Source of the DNA: Pantoea coffeiphila | Lineage (GTDB): Bacteria; Pseudomonadota; Gammaproteobacteria; Enterobacterales; Enterobacteriaceae | Reading direction: 5' to 3' | Assembly (NCBI RefSeq): GCF_016909495.1 | Contig: NZ_JAFBFW010000002.1 | Coordinates: forward strand, 248,001-312,000 | Length of the DNA stretch: 64,000 bases | Shown here: piece by piece, positions 18,428-28,158 of the stretch | Numbering within the stretch: position 1 is the stretch's first letter | Layout of the letters: the number at the start of each line of letters is the position of its first letter | Translations under genes and position numbers: made by a program | Notes under the pieces: generated by a model | What the model was told of the DNA's origin: nothing | Seen by the model: the letters and a program-made list of their open reading frames with translations, nothing else | The model's database searches: none

Positions 18428-19978
18428 ATGATTGCAGACCAGCACGCCGTGACCACTCACTCCAGTAAGCTTTCATTGCGCCAGATGATGATTATTTTTT
18501 TACTGGCGATCGTGAGCGTAGTGATTCTGATAAACGGCTGGCTGATCTGGAACTCCTGGCAGCGGACCATCGCCTCGGCGCAGGATGATGCACATAATCT
18601 TTCACAGTCACTCTCCAGGCAGGCGGAGGATACCTTCTTACAGGTCGACCTGACGCTACAGGATGTCAGCGATCGCATCTCGCTCATTGGACTGAATCAG
18701 GCACAGCACGGCTATCTGCGCGAGTTGCTCAGTTCGCGCACCAGCTCACTGCCGCAGCTTAACGGCATGGCTATTTATGACGCACAGGGTAACTGGCTGG
18801 TCACTTCCAAGGGCAATATTCCAAAGCAGATTAACAACAGCGATCGAGAATATTTCCGCTATCACCTCACCCATGCCGACAGCAAGGTCCATATCGGCAA
18901 GGTGATCCGCAGCCGCGCGACCGGCGATCTGGTGATCCCGGTATCATTGCGCCTGAATAACAGCGATGGGTCCTTTCGCGGTATCCTGCTCGCTTCGGTC
19001 AATCTCAGCTTTTTTAAAACGGTTTACGGCTACTACAACCTGGGTCGCCACAACGTACTGGCGCTGATGCTCAGCGACGGCACGATCCTGTACGTGCGCC
19101 CCTATGTTGAGAGCGCCATTAACCGCAATATTTCCGACAGCCCGCTGTTCACCACCCTGCTGAAAAACGCCTCCAGCGGCACCGCCGTATATAAATCCAG
19201 GCTGGACGGTAAAGAGCGCGTCTTCGGCTACTCGGCCCTGGAGCGCTACTCGCTGGTCACCGCCGCCGGCTATGATAAAGGGCAGCTGATGCGCGGCTGG
19301 TTCTCTACGCTGAGCGTCTACATCGCACTTTGTACGATTCTGCTGCTGGTGATTTTCCTGCTGGGGATGCTGGTGCTGCGGCATATCGGCCTGAACCTGA
19401 AGAACCAGCAGGAGCTGACCGCCGTACGCGATCGGCTCACAGCAATGAACCGGACGTTGCAGACGCTGGCGCTGGTTGACGGCCTGACCGGGCTGGCAAA
19501 CCGTCGTCAGTTCGATCTCTATTTGCAGCACAGCATCGATCGGGCGAACAAATTACATATTCCGCTGGCGCTGCTGATGATTGATGTCGACTCGTTTAAA
19601 GCGTTCAACGACAGCTACGGTCATCCGGCGGGCGACGACTGCCTGAAGAAAATTGCCGATGCGCTGGCCCACCTACCCCATCGCCCGGATAACCTGGTGG
19701 CCCGCTACGGCGGAGAAGAGTTTGCGATTATTCTTCCCGGCTGCGATCGCGATCTGGCTTATCGTTTAGCACTGCAGGCGCTTGAAGCGATTACCGCTCT
19801 GAACATTCCACACCAGCAAAACAGCTGTGGTCAGCAGGCGGTTTCCGTTAGCGTTGGGCTGCATGTAATGACTCAGGAAAATCAGATACTGTCGCCGCAG
19901 ACGTTGATCGCCGGGGCGGATCGGGCGCTGTACGTGGCGAAAAATGCGGGGAAAAATCAGGTGGCGGAGAGCCATTAA
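18428..19978 (+). CDS. Membrane diguanylate cyclase (Cache-like sensor plus GGDEF)
   Basis: 516 residues. A first membrane helix spans about 20-42. A periplasmic region of about 250 residues with a PDC/Cache-type pattern (YDAQGNWLVTSKG, NNSDREYFRYHL, GKVIRSRATGDLVIPVS) follows. A second helix spans about 295-320, and the GGDEF domain lies at about 345-510. The active site is RYGGEEF and the metal/substrate segment DGLTGLANRR is intact, so cyclic di-GMP synthesis is expected. The usual inhibitory site RxxD, five residues before GGEEF, reads RPDN, so product feedback may be weak. It sits between moeB and ybiT where E. coli has other genes. The ligand is unknown. Confidence 0.87.
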   Translation: MIADQHAVTTHSSKLSLRQMMIIFLLAIVSVVILINGWLIWNSWQRTIASAQDDAHNLSQSLSRQAEDTFLQVDLTLQDVSDRISLIGLNQAQHGYLRELLSSRTSSLPQLNGMAIYDAQGNWLVTSKGNIPKQINNSDREYFRYHLTHADSKVHIGKVIRSRATGDLVIPVSLRLNNSDGSFRGILLASVNLSFFKTVYGYYNLGRHNVLALMLSDGTILYVRPYVESAINRNISDSPLFTTLLKNASSGTAVYKSRLDGKERVFGYSALERYSLVTAAGYDKGQLMRGWFSTLSVYIALCTILLLVIFLLGMLVLRHIGLNLKNQQELTAVRDRLTAMNRTLQTLALVDGLTGLANRRQFDLYLQHSIDRANKLHIPLALLMIDVDSFKAFNDSYGHPAGDDCLKKIADALAHLPHRPDNLVARYGGEEFAIILPGCDRDLAYRLALQALEAITALNIPHQQNSCGQQAVSVSVGLHVMTQENQILSPQTLIAGADRALYVAKNAGKNQVAESH

Positions 19979-19979
19979 G

Positions 19980-20005
19980 CGTGGGCCAGAGGAGCCTGGC
20001 CCACG
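19980..20005. terminator. Bidirectional hairpin between cyclase gene and ybiT
   Basis: CGTGGGCCAG pairs perfectly with CTGGCCCACG around AGGAGC, two bases after the cyclase stop and nine before the ybiT stop on the other strand. It has no clear T-run but is the only stem available for either convergent transcript. Confidence 0.65.
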
Positions 20006-20014
20006 AACAGCAAT

Positions 20015-21607
20015 TTAGACGATGCCCTGGCTGCGCAGGTAGTCTTCGTAGTTGCCGGTAAAGTCGGTGATCTTGCCCGGGGACATTTCAATCACGCGGG
20101 TGGCCAGCGAGCTGACGAACTCACGGTCGTGAGAAACGAAGATCAGCGTTCCTTCGTACATCTCCAGCGCCATATTCAGCGCTTCGATAGATTCCATATC
20201 CAGGTGGTTGGTCGGTTCATCCATAATCAGGATATTCGGTTTCTGCATCATCAGCTTACCGAACAGCATGCGGCCTTTTTCCCCACCGGAAAGCACTTTA
20301 GCAGGCTTCTTGATGTCGTCCTGGCTGAACAGCAGGCGGCCGAGGATGCTGCGTACTGCCTGCTCATCGTCCCCTTCCTGCATCCACTGGCTCATCCAGT
20401 CAAACACGGTAAGGTTATCGCTGAAGTCATGAGCATGGTCCTGCGCGTAATAACCAATCTGCGCGTTTTCAGACCATTTGACGGTACCGGAATCCGGCGT
20501 CAGCTCACCAACCAGCGTTTTCAGCAGGGTGGTTTTACCAATACCGTTCGGACCGATGATCGCCAGCTTCTCACCGACTTCCAGCAGCGTGTTGACGTTC
20601 TTAAACAGCGGGCCGTTATCAAAGCCTTTGGTCACCGCTTCAAGGGTCAGTGCGTTACGGAACAGCTTTTTATCCTGATCGAAGCGGATAAACGGGTTCT
20701 GGCGGCTTGACGCTTTCACTTCATCCAGCTTGATTTTATCAATCTGCTTGGCGCGAGAGGTTGCCTGGCGGGATTTCGAGGCGTTAGCGCTGAAGCGGCT
20801 GACGAAGGACTGCAGTTCGTTGATCTGCGCCTTCTTCTTGGCGTTATCCGACAGCAGACGTTCGCGCGCCTGGGTCGCCGCCGTCATGTATTCGTCGTAG
20901 TTACCCGTGTAAACGCGCAGTTCGCCGTAGTCCAGATCGGCCATGTGCGTACAGACCATATTCAGGAAGTGACGGTCGTGCGAAATAATGATCATGGTGC
21001 TGTTACGCTCGTTCAGCACCTGCTCCAGCCAGCGAATGGTATCGATGTCCAGGTTGTTCGTCGGTTCGTCAAGCAGCAGGATTTCCGGGTTAGAGAACAG
21101 CGCCTGCGCCAGCAGCACACGCAGCTTCCAGCCGGGTGCCACTTCGCTCATCGGACCGTAGTGCTGCTCCAGCGGAATACCCACGCCCAGCAGCAGTTCA
21201 CCGGCGCGTGCTTCCGCGGTGTAACCGTCCATTTCGCCGTATTTCTCTTCGAGATCGGCAACTTTGTAGCCATCTTCTTCGCTCATTTCCGGCAGCGCAT
21301 AAATTGCATCGCGCTCTTCCTTCACCGCCCACAGCTCACCGTGGCCCATGATCACCGTATCCAGCACTGAATACTGTTCGAAGGCGAACTGATCCTGGCG
21401 CAGCTTACCGATGCGCTCGTTCGGGTCGATGGAGACGTTACCGGCAGAAGGCACCAGATCGCCACCCAGAATTTTCATAAAGGTGGACTTACCGCTGCCG
21501 TTGGCACCGATCAGACCGTAGCGGTTGCCGCCGCCAAATTTGACAGAAATGTTTTCGAACAGCGGCTTACTGCCAAACTGCATGGTGACGTTGCTGGAAA
21601 CTAGCAC
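20015..21607 (-). CDS. ybiT: ABC-F family ATPase YbiT
   Basis: 530 residues, the E. coli length. Two ABC domains without membrane segments: Walker [10 protein letters not shown] and [28 protein letters not shown] and [15 protein letters not shown] Walker B blocks, and a charged linker (about 240-310) typical of ABC-F proteins. This family binds the ribosomal E site and modulates translation. The start is GTG, as in E. coli, following AAAGG. It is convergent with the cyclase gene. Confidence 0.95.
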   Translation of the reverse strand: MLVSSNVTMQFGSKPLFENISVKFGGGNRYGLIGANGSGKSTFMKILGGDLVPSAGNVSIDPNERIGKLRQDQFAFEQYSVLDTVIMGHGELWAVKEERDAIYALPEMSEEDGYKVADLEEKYGEMDGYTAEARAGELLLGVGIPLEQHYGPMSEVAPGWKLRVLLAQALFSNPEILLLDEPTNNLDIDTIRWLEQVLNERNSTMIIISHDRHFLNMVCTHMADLDYGELRVYTGNYDEYMTAATQARERLLSDNAKKKAQINELQSFVSRFSANASKSRQATSRAKQIDKIKLDEVKASSRQNPFIRFDQDKKLFRNALTLEAVTKGFDNGPLFKNVNTLLEVGEKLAIIGPNGIGKTTLLKTLVGELTPDSGTVKWSENAQIGYYAQDHAHDFSDNLTVFDWMSQWMQEGDDEQAVRSILGRLLFSQDDIKKPAKVLSGGEKGRMLFGKLMMQKPNILIMDEPTNHLDMESIEALNMALEMYEGTLIFVSHDREFVSSLATRVIEMSPGKITDFTGNYEDYLRSQGIV

Positions 21608-21711
21608 AGGATTGCCTTTCTTTTGCGAGGTGGATGTGTGAGTCAGCGCGCATTATGCCAAAAACGGCGCGGCGAATACAGTGTGCTGGTGCGGCAGGCG
21701 GGCGCAGTGGT

Positions 21712-21736
21712 AAAAAGGCCGGGTGAGTACCCGGCC
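21712..21736 (-). terminator. Rho-independent terminator of the sugar-porter gene
   Basis: On the - strand GGCCGGGT pairs with ACCCGGCC around ACTC and is followed by five T residues, just after the stop of the MFS gene. Confidence 0.88.
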
Positions 21737-21742
21737 ATAAGC

Positions 21743-23233
21743 TTAGTGACTTTCCGCTTTATGCTTCGATGGAGCCAGCGTTGCGGCCTCTTCGTCTTTA
21801 CTCAGCCAGTCGTGCAGATAGTGTTCAATCTGCTCCAGACTGCGGTTGCGGGTTTCCGGCACGCACTTAATGACGAACAACGCGCCGCAAACGCCAATCA
21901 GACCGAAGATAAAGAAAGCACCGGAGAGGCCCACGCTGGCCAGCAGAAGTGGGAAGGCCAGAGAAATAAGGAAGTTGGCAATCCACATCGCGAACACCGC
22001 ACCGCCCATAAAAACGCCGCGCAGGCGGGTTGGGAAGATCTCCGACAGCAGTAGCCAGGTGACCGGTGACAGTGCCCCCTGCTGGAAGCTTAAAAACATC
22101 AGCATGCCCAGCAGCACCATATAGCTGCGCAGAACATCCACCTCGCCGTTGATGGTTTCCGGCATGAAGTAGCTCACCGCACCGATAAAGAACAGGCAGG
22201 CGGTACAGCCAAACTGGCCGATCTTCACCAGCGTGCGGCGGCCAATGCGCCCCAGCAGCCAGATACCGACAAAGGTCATGATGACGGAGATTGCGCCGTT
22301 GGCAATGGTGGCGAACAGCGCCGCATCGGTGCTCATGCCTACCGCTTTCAGCATCGTCGGCGCGTAGTACATGATGGTGTTCACGCCCGAGGTTTGCTGA
22401 ATTACCGCAATGCCCACGCCGATCAGAAACAGCTTAAACAGCCACGGCTTTTTCAGTTCGCTAATGCTTGAGCGCGTCTGCTGGCGGTCTTCCTCTTCCA
22501 GCGTCTCGGTTATTTCCTCCAGCTCCCATTCAACGTCTTCCTTCGCTCGCGTCCGCTCCAGCACCTTGCGCGCTTCGGCCAGCCGCCCTTTCATCGCGTA
22601 CCAGCGTGGCGTATCCGGCATAAACATCATGCCGAACCACAGCAGTACGGCGGGAATCGTGGCAACGAACAGCATCCAGCGCCAGGTATCATGCCCGCCC
22701 CAGGCCGCGTTAAACCCGGCGTTGGAGATATAGGCCAGCATCTGACCGGAAACGATCATCAGCTCCTGAATCGTCACCAGCTGCCCACGCTTGTTGGCGG
22801 GTGCAATTTCCGCGATATACACCGGTACGGTGGCCGACGCGCCGCCGACGGCAACGCCTAAAACCACGCGGAAGAAGATCATCCACTCCACGTCAGGGGC
22901 CAGCGCGGTGCCTATCGATCCCATCGCGAAAATAATCGCCAGGGTAATAATGATCTTTCTGCGGCCTACGGCGGCGGCAAAATGACCGGAGAACAGTGCG
23001 CCAAATGCCGCACCAAACAGCAGTGAACTGGTAACCAGTCCGGTAGTGAAGGGGGTAAGGTGTAACTCGTCGCCCATAAACAGCAGGGCTCCGGAAATAA
23101 CGCCAGTGTCATAGCCAAACAGCAGGCCACCTAAAGTGGCGATTGCGGCAATCACTTTAACAAGGGGTTCTGTTTTGGTGTTGCTGTTGGGACCTGACGC
23201 ACGGTTAGCGGTTATATATTGTTCTTTTGCCAT
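21743..23233 (-). CDS. MFS sugar porter, probably myo-inositol/H+ symporter (IolT-like)
   Basis: 496 residues, twelve predicted membrane helices. Sugar-porter signatures are clear: GYDTGVISGALLF in helix 1, GRRK and GRRT after helices 2 and 8, PVYIAEIAPANKRG, PDTPRW at the end of the first half, QQTSGVNTIMYYAP in helix 7 and PETRNRSLE after helix 12. The order and spacing resemble the bacterial myo-inositol transporters IolT/IolT1 more than XylE or AraE, but substrate choice is an inference. It stands alone with its own terminator and a 500-base AT-rich upstream region. Absent from this place in E. coli. Confidence 0.82.
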   Translation of the reverse strand: MAKEQYITANRASGPNSNTKTEPLVKVIAAIATLGGLLFGYDTGVISGALLFMGDELHLTPFTTGLVTSSLLFGAAFGALFSGHFAAAVGRRKIIITLAIIFAMGSIGTALAPDVEWMIFFRVVLGVAVGGASATVPVYIAEIAPANKRGQLVTIQELMIVSGQMLAYISNAGFNAAWGGHDTWRWMLFVATIPAVLLWFGMMFMPDTPRWYAMKGRLAEARKVLERTRAKEDVEWELEEITETLEEEDRQQTRSSISELKKPWLFKLFLIGVGIAVIQQTSGVNTIMYYAPTMLKAVGMSTDAALFATIANGAISVIMTFVGIWLLGRIGRRTLVKIGQFGCTACLFFIGAVSYFMPETINGEVDVLRSYMVLLGMLMFLSFQQGALSPVTWLLLSEIFPTRLRGVFMGGAVFAMWIANFLISLAFPLLLASVGLSGAFFIFGLIGVCGALFVIKCVPETRNRSLEQIEHYLHDWLSKDEEAATLAPSKHKAESH

Positions 23234-23757
23234 AGCGACTTCAATGACCTCTTAACGACCTGGTTGGTAAGGGGACAGAGCGGTAAAACTCAACCTTGTT
23301 TTAACAACAACCGTCTGCACAACCAATTTAGATCATTTTTTTCATTTTAATTAACAATGAAAATTAAATTTTGAGAAACCGATCCCATTACTACCTTTAA
23401 TTTGTGACGCATCGCTCATTAATCCGCTTTTAAGGTTGAACTGACCCGATAGTATGCCTGCCATTTCATTTCATATCACAAAAAAGAGAATATAAGTTTC
23501 ACCATAAAATAGAAATGATAGCTATCTATCATTCAACCTCTCAATTAAAATCAACCAAAAATATATTTAAACCAATTAAAAATCAATTAGTTATGAAAAT
23601 GATGGTTTATTTATCATTTCATCATCATCGCTATCACTTTTATCTTGTGGAGTGAGGGTTACAGGAGATAACCGGAATTAAAACAGGGATTAAACTTGTG
23701 CGGATATAAGAACTGTCAGGCAGAAGCGGCAGGAAGGGATTAACACGGAGAGTTATT
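23234..23757. promoter_or_regulatory. AT-rich intergenic region with operator-like palindrome
   Basis: About 520 bases without a gene, markedly AT-rich from 23300 to 23640. A palindrome ATGATAG-CTAT-CTATCAT lies at 23515-23532. It is about 280 bases upstream of the sugar-porter start and could be a regulator site, but no family can be named. No promoter pair was assigned. Confidence 0.4.
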
Positions 23758-23776
23758 AGCCCCCGAACAGGGGGCT
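23758..23776 (-). terminator. Terminator-like hairpin of the Emr-type efflux operon
   Basis: AGCCCCC pairs with GGGGGCT around a five-base loop, shortly after the stop of the outer-membrane component. The following - strand bases are AT-rich (AATAACT) rather than a pure T-run. Confidence 0.6.
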
Positions 23777-23791
23777 GTAGGGAAGGAAATT

Positions 23792-25342
23792 TTACTGTGG
23801 GGTTTCCGCCGGGCCAAATACGGTATATTCCGGCAGGCTAACGTTCTGGTAATTTTCCCAGCCGCCGCCCAGCGCTTTATACAGTGCAACCAGATCCAGA
23901 CCGCTCTGCACCCTTGCCTGTTCGGCCTGCTGCTGCGCTTGCGCCAGCTGACGCTGGGCGTCAAGCGCTTCAATAAACGAAGAAATCCCCTGCCGGTAGC
24001 TGTCACTGGCCAGATTAAACGCCGACTGCTGTGCTTTTACCGTTTCATCCAGCCCGACAACCTGCTGCTGATCGCTGTGGTAGCTAACCAGTGCGTTTTC
24101 TACATCCTGTAGCGCGGTCAGCACCGTCTGGCGATAGCCCAGTGCGGCGCTGGCCTGCTGCGCACGTGCCACCTTCACGCTCGACACCAGCCGTCCTCCC
24201 TGGAAGATAGGGATGGAGACAGACGGGCCGTAGCTGTAAAAGTGGCTGCTCCAGTTATCCAGATAGCTGGCATCGCTGTTGCGCATACCAAACTGCCCGG
24301 TCAGCGACACGCTGGGGAACAGTTCGGCCACCGACACGCCGATATTCGCCGTGGCGGCATGCAGGCTGGCTTCCGCCTCGCGCACATCGGGGCGACGGCG
24401 GGCCAGCGTGGCAGGGATGCCAACCGGCACCACCTGTGGCAGCGCAGGGAACGGTTTGCTGGCGGCGAGTTCGCCATCCAGCGCGCCGGGCACGCGACCG
24501 GTCAGCACCGCCAGTCCGTTCATCGCCTGGTGGATCTGCGCCTGATACTGCGGCAGCTGGGAGCGCAGCAAATTGAACTGGGCGCGGGCGTTTTCCACGT
24601 TAGTTTGCGGTGCCAGCCCGTTGCGCTGCTGGCTCTGAGTCAGCTCCAGCGTCTGCTGCGCCACGGCAATTTGCGTCTCCAGCGTCGCGGTGATCGCCTG
24701 CGCGCCGCGCAGCTGCAGATAGGCCCGGGCCACTTCGGCCTCCAGCGACACCAGCGCATCATTGCGGTTTTCTACCGACTGCTGCTGCTGCGCGCCGGCC
24801 ATTTCAACCTGACGACGGACTTTGCCCCACATATCCAGCTCCCAGGAGGCATCAAAGCTGCCCTGGTACAGGCCGACCGGTTTGGACAGGCTGTCCAGAA
24901 CCGGTTTTAAGTCGGTATCGGTATCAATTTGATCAACGCGGTCGTAGGCCCCTTCCGACTCCAGCTCGCCCTTAATGCCCAACTGCTGCCGGGTAAATCG
25001 GGCGTTACCGTTCACCGAGGGAGCCCAGGCTCCGCGTGCCTGGTTCAGCTGCTGACGCGCACCGGCAATGCGCAGCACCGCCTGCTGTAGCGACAGGTTG
25101 CCGGCAATCGCCCGCTCAATCAGGCTATCCAGCTGCGGATCGTTGAACGACTTCCACCAGCTGGTGTTAACCGCCGTTGCCTGCGGGCGCGATGCGCTGC
25201 CCGACTGCATGCTGTTAAAACTGCCCGGCGTGGCGGGTTTGGGAGCCTGGTAATCAGGGCCAACGGCGCAGGCGCTCAGCGCCAGCACGGCGGCCACCAG
25301 CGTTGCCGTCCGTGAACGGGCCAGAGGGAAATAAACGTGCAT
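23792..25342 (-). CDS. Outer-membrane efflux lipoprotein (NodT/OprM type)
   Basis: 516 residues from MHVYFPL, chosen because it opens a lipoprotein signal ending LSACAVGPDY; six upstream codons overlap the preceding gene. Two outer-membrane efflux protein (TolC-like) repeats are visible with coiled-coil heptads (residues about 80-260 and 290-490) and the family block PATLARRRPDVREAEASLHA. It should form the trimeric outer-membrane channel for the upstream EmrA/EmrB-like pair. It starts one base after the stop of the emrB-like gene, so the three form one operon. Confidence 0.88.
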   Translation of the reverse strand: MHVYFPLARSRTATLVAAVLALSACAVGPDYQAPKPATPGSFNSMQSGSASRPQATAVNTSWWKSFNDPQLDSLIERAIAGNLSLQQAVLRIAGARQQLNQARGAWAPSVNGNARFTRQQLGIKGELESEGAYDRVDQIDTDTDLKPVLDSLSKPVGLYQGSFDASWELDMWGKVRRQVEMAGAQQQQSVENRNDALVSLEAEVARAYLQLRGAQAITATLETQIAVAQQTLELTQSQQRNGLAPQTNVENARAQFNLLRSQLPQYQAQIHQAMNGLAVLTGRVPGALDGELAASKPFPALPQVVPVGIPATLARRRPDVREAEASLHAATANIGVSVAELFPSVSLTGQFGMRNSDASYLDNWSSHFYSYGPSVSIPIFQGGRLVSSVKVARAQQASAALGYRQTVLTALQDVENALVSYHSDQQQVVGLDETVKAQQSAFNLASDSYRQGISSFIEALDAQRQLAQAQQQAEQARVQSGLDLVALYKALGGGWENYQNVSLPEYTVFGPAETPQ

Positions 25343-25343
25343 G

Positions 25344-26912
25344 TCAGTGTGCTCCCGCACTGCCTTCGCTCTTAATCGGCGACAGCAATAGACAAAATGG
25401 AATCAGGATCAGGGCCACAATACTCAGGCCCATAAAGACGTCAATATAGGCGAGGAACCTCGCCTGCACGATCATCTGCTGGTAGAGCTGCCCGGTTGCG
25501 ATGGCGATCGGATCGCCCGCCATATGAACAAAGTCGCGTACGCCCTGCGCCCAGCGCTCCACGGCAAGGTTAAACGGCTCGTTAAGCGGCGTCATGTTGT
25601 GCACCATTTCCGCGCTGCGCGCCTGGGTTCGCTCGGTAATCATCGCCGTTGACAGCGAAATGCCGATCGAACCGGCCACGTTACGGAACATGGTAAACAG
25701 CGCCGACGCGTCGGCGTTAAGCCGCTGCGGGATGGTGACAAAGGCAATGGTGGTGAGCGGTACAAACAGGAAACCCAGACCGATGGTTTGCGCGCTGCGC
25801 ATCATTACCAGCGTGGTGAAGTCGATATCCGGGGTCAGGGTTGCCGAATAGATAAACGACAGCATCAGCAGCGTGAAACCGAAGGCGATAATCAGCCGGG
25901 TTTGTATCAGCGGCATCAGCTTCAGGACCAGCGGAATCGACAGGACGATCAGCACGGCCCCCGGCGACAGCACAAGCCCGGAAAGCGTGGCGGTATAGCC
26001 CAGATCCTGCTGTGCGAGCTGTGGGATCACCACCGAACTGCCGTAAAGTATCGCCGCCATCCCCGCCATCAGCAGCCCCGCCACCGCGAAGTTGCGATCC
26101 TTGAGCACGTGCAGATCGACTACCGGTTTTTTGGCATAAATCAGCCAGTAGATAGCCCCGACAATGCCGGTCAGCGCCAGCAGGCCAAAGGTGACAATAA
26201 AGCTGGAGTTAAACCAGTCTTCATCTTCGCCGCGATCCATCATCACCTGCAGGCAGCCCAGCCCGAGAGTGATCAGGCTGATGCCGATATAGTCCACCCG
26301 CAGTTTGCCCTTCGCCCACTTCCGCTCCCACGGAGGATCTTCCAGCAGCTGATAAATTGCCAGCACGCTGAGTATCCCTACCGGGATGTTAATGAAGAAC
26401 ACCCAGCGCCAGCTGTAGTTGTCGGTGATCCAGCCGCCCAGCGTCGGGCCCATAACCGGGGCGACAATGACCGCAATGGAAGAGAGGCCAAACGCCTTGC
26501 CGCGATCTTCCGGCTTAAAGTAGTCCAGCAGCACCGACTGCTGCACCGGCTGCAGGCCACCGCCAAAGAAGCCCTGCATCACGCGGAACAGAATGATTTG
26601 CCACAGCTCGGTGGCAATACCGCAGAGGAACGAACAGACGGTGAACATCACAATGCAGATCAGGAAGAACTGCTTGCGCCCCAGCAGGCGGCTGAGGAAG
26701 GCGGAAATCGGCAGCACGATGCCGTTGGCCACCAGGTACGAGGTCAGCACCCAGGTGGATTCGTCATAGCTGGCAGAGAGCGAACCGGCTACGTGCGGCA
26801 GGGCCACGTTGACGATGGTGGTATCCAGGATCTCCATAAATACCGCCAGCGTGACCGTCATGGCTACCAGCCAGGGGTTGCTGGACGGCTTCCAGCTTTG
26901 GCCGGGGGTCAT
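25344..26912 (-). CDS. EmrB-like DHA2 family drug:H+ antiporter
   Basis: 522 residues with 14 predicted membrane helices. DHA2 signatures are present: LDTTIVNVALPHVAGSL in helix 1 (motif D1), SRLLGRKQFF after helix 2, and GPTLGGWITDNYSWRWVFFI (motif C region). It exports hydrophobic toxic compounds across the inner membrane in exchange for protons, working with the adjacent membrane-fusion and outer-membrane proteins. ATGA overlap with the upstream emrA-like stop indicates translational coupling. Confidence 0.9.
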   Translation of the reverse strand: MTPGQSWKPSSNPWLVAMTVTLAVFMEILDTTIVNVALPHVAGSLSASYDESTWVLTSYLVANGIVLPISAFLSRLLGRKQFFLICIVMFTVCSFLCGIATELWQIILFRVMQGFFGGGLQPVQQSVLLDYFKPEDRGKAFGLSSIAVIVAPVMGPTLGGWITDNYSWRWVFFINIPVGILSVLAIYQLLEDPPWERKWAKGKLRVDYIGISLITLGLGCLQVMMDRGEDEDWFNSSFIVTFGLLALTGIVGAIYWLIYAKKPVVDLHVLKDRNFAVAGLLMAGMAAILYGSSVVIPQLAQQDLGYTATLSGLVLSPGAVLIVLSIPLVLKLMPLIQTRLIIAFGFTLLMLSFIYSATLTPDIDFTTLVMMRSAQTIGLGFLFVPLTTIAFVTIPQRLNADASALFTMFRNVAGSIGISLSTAMITERTQARSAEMVHNMTPLNEPFNLAVERWAQGVRDFVHMAGDPIAIATGQLYQQMIVQARFLAYIDVFMGLSIVALILIPFCLLLSPIKSEGSAGAH

Positions 26913-28039
26913 TCCACCGTCACCTTCGGCTCAACCGAGAGGCCAATCGGCAGCGGCTTATTCGGGTCCAGCCCCTTGTCGATAACGATTTTTACCGGAA
27001 CGCGCTGTACGATTTTTACGTAGTTACCGGTGGCATTCTCCGACGGGAAGGCCGAGAAGCGTGAACCCGAGCCCATCTGCACACTGTCAACGTGCCCTTC
27101 CAGCTTCAGATCCGGCCAGGCATCCACGCCGATTTCCACCTTATCGCCCGGCTTCATGCGACGCAGCTGCGACTCTTTAAAGTTAGCGACGATCCACACA
27201 TCCGGCGAGACCAGCGAGAACAGCGACGATCCCGCCTGCACCAGCGTACCCACCTGCACATTACGTTTGGTGACAAAGCCGTCATAAGGCGCGCGCACTT
27301 CGGTGTAAGAAAGGTTCAGATTCGCCACGTTAAGCTGCGCCTGCGCCTGTTCAACCTGGCTCTGACGGGCTTCGACGTTGGTTTCCTGCTGGCGAATTTG
27401 CAGAGCAACCTGCGAAGCCACTTCTACCTGCGCTTTGGCATTTTCCAGTTCCGCTTTTGCGGAGCGCAGCTGGGCGCTGGCAGAATCAATATTGCGCTGC
27501 GAGGTTGCGCGTGGATCGACGTTGCGCTGGCGCTTATCATCAGCCAGCGCATTCGCATAGTTCGCTTCGGCGCGCGCCTGCTGCGCCAGCGCCTGATCTT
27601 TTTGCGCCGGATACTGCACCTTCGCCAGGCTGAGCTGCGCCTGTGCCTGATGCAGCTGTGCCTGCGCCAGACTCAGCTGGGCCTGTGCCTGCGCCTGCTG
27701 TGCGGTGGTATCGCGCGGGTCGATCACCACCAGCAGATCGCCCTTCTTCACCCGCTGGTTATCTTTCACCCGGAGTTCGGTGACGTAGCCCGAGGTTTTC
27801 GGCGAGATGGTCACGGCGTCTGCCTCGGTAAAGGCGTCATCGGTGGTTTCGATATTATGGGTGGTCAGCCAGAACCACAGCGCTATCACCAGCATCACCA
27901 CCACCACTATCGCAAGGATAATCAGTGGCTTTTTACCGGGCCGTTTGCGGGGAGCTTCATTGTCATCGTGGTTCGGGGATTGCTGGTCATGCTGATGAGG
28001 TGTCTCATCAGTCGAGCCTGGTGTCGTTTGATTAGCCAT
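26909..28039 (-). CDS. EmrA-like membrane-fusion (HlyD family) protein
   Basis: 376 residues from MANQTTP, preceded by GGGA at a good distance; an ATG three codons earlier lacks any ribosome-binding site. A cytoplasmic N-terminus with His/Asp/Arg-rich residues is followed by one membrane helix (about 38-58). The lipoyl half-motif region is TISPKTSGYVTELRVKDNQRV. A long Gln/Ala-rich coiled coil spans about 105-230. The second half-motif reads YTEVRAPYDGFVTKRNVQVG, followed by a beta-barrel domain. It bridges the DHA2 pump and the outer-membrane channel. No regulator gene adjoins the operon. Confidence 0.9.
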   Translation of the reverse strand: MANQTTPGSTDETPHQHDQQSPNHDDNEAPRKRPGKKPLIILAIVVVVMLVIALWFWLTTHNIETTDDAFTEADAVTISPKTSGYVTELRVKDNQRVKKGDLLVVIDPRDTTAQQAQAQAQLSLAQAQLHQAQAQLSLAKVQYPAQKDQALAQQARAEANYANALADDKRQRNVDPRATSQRNIDSASAQLRSAKAELENAKAQVEVASQVALQIRQQETNVEARQSQVEQAQAQLNVANLNLSYTEVRAPYDGFVTKRNVQVGTLVQAGSSLFSLVSPDVWIVANFKESQLRRMKPGDKVEIGVDAWPDLKLEGHVDSVQMGSGSRFSAFPSENATGNYVKIVQRVPVKIVIDKGLDPNKPLPIGLSVEPKVTVE

Positions 28040-28158
28040 AGTTCCCATCGATCAGAAGGCGCACTCAAAATTAAGTCGCAATGAGTCAGTCTGATCTAAA
28101 CATAAAGCGTAAATTGACAATTACCAGGCTTTCTTGACGAAACCAGACTGTCCACGGT

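Noticed and set aside
25788-27023. 411-codon open frame on the + strand opposite the emrB-like gene
   Set aside because: Antisense shadow of a 14-helix transporter with strong motifs; low-complexity Gln/Arg/His composition and no start signal.
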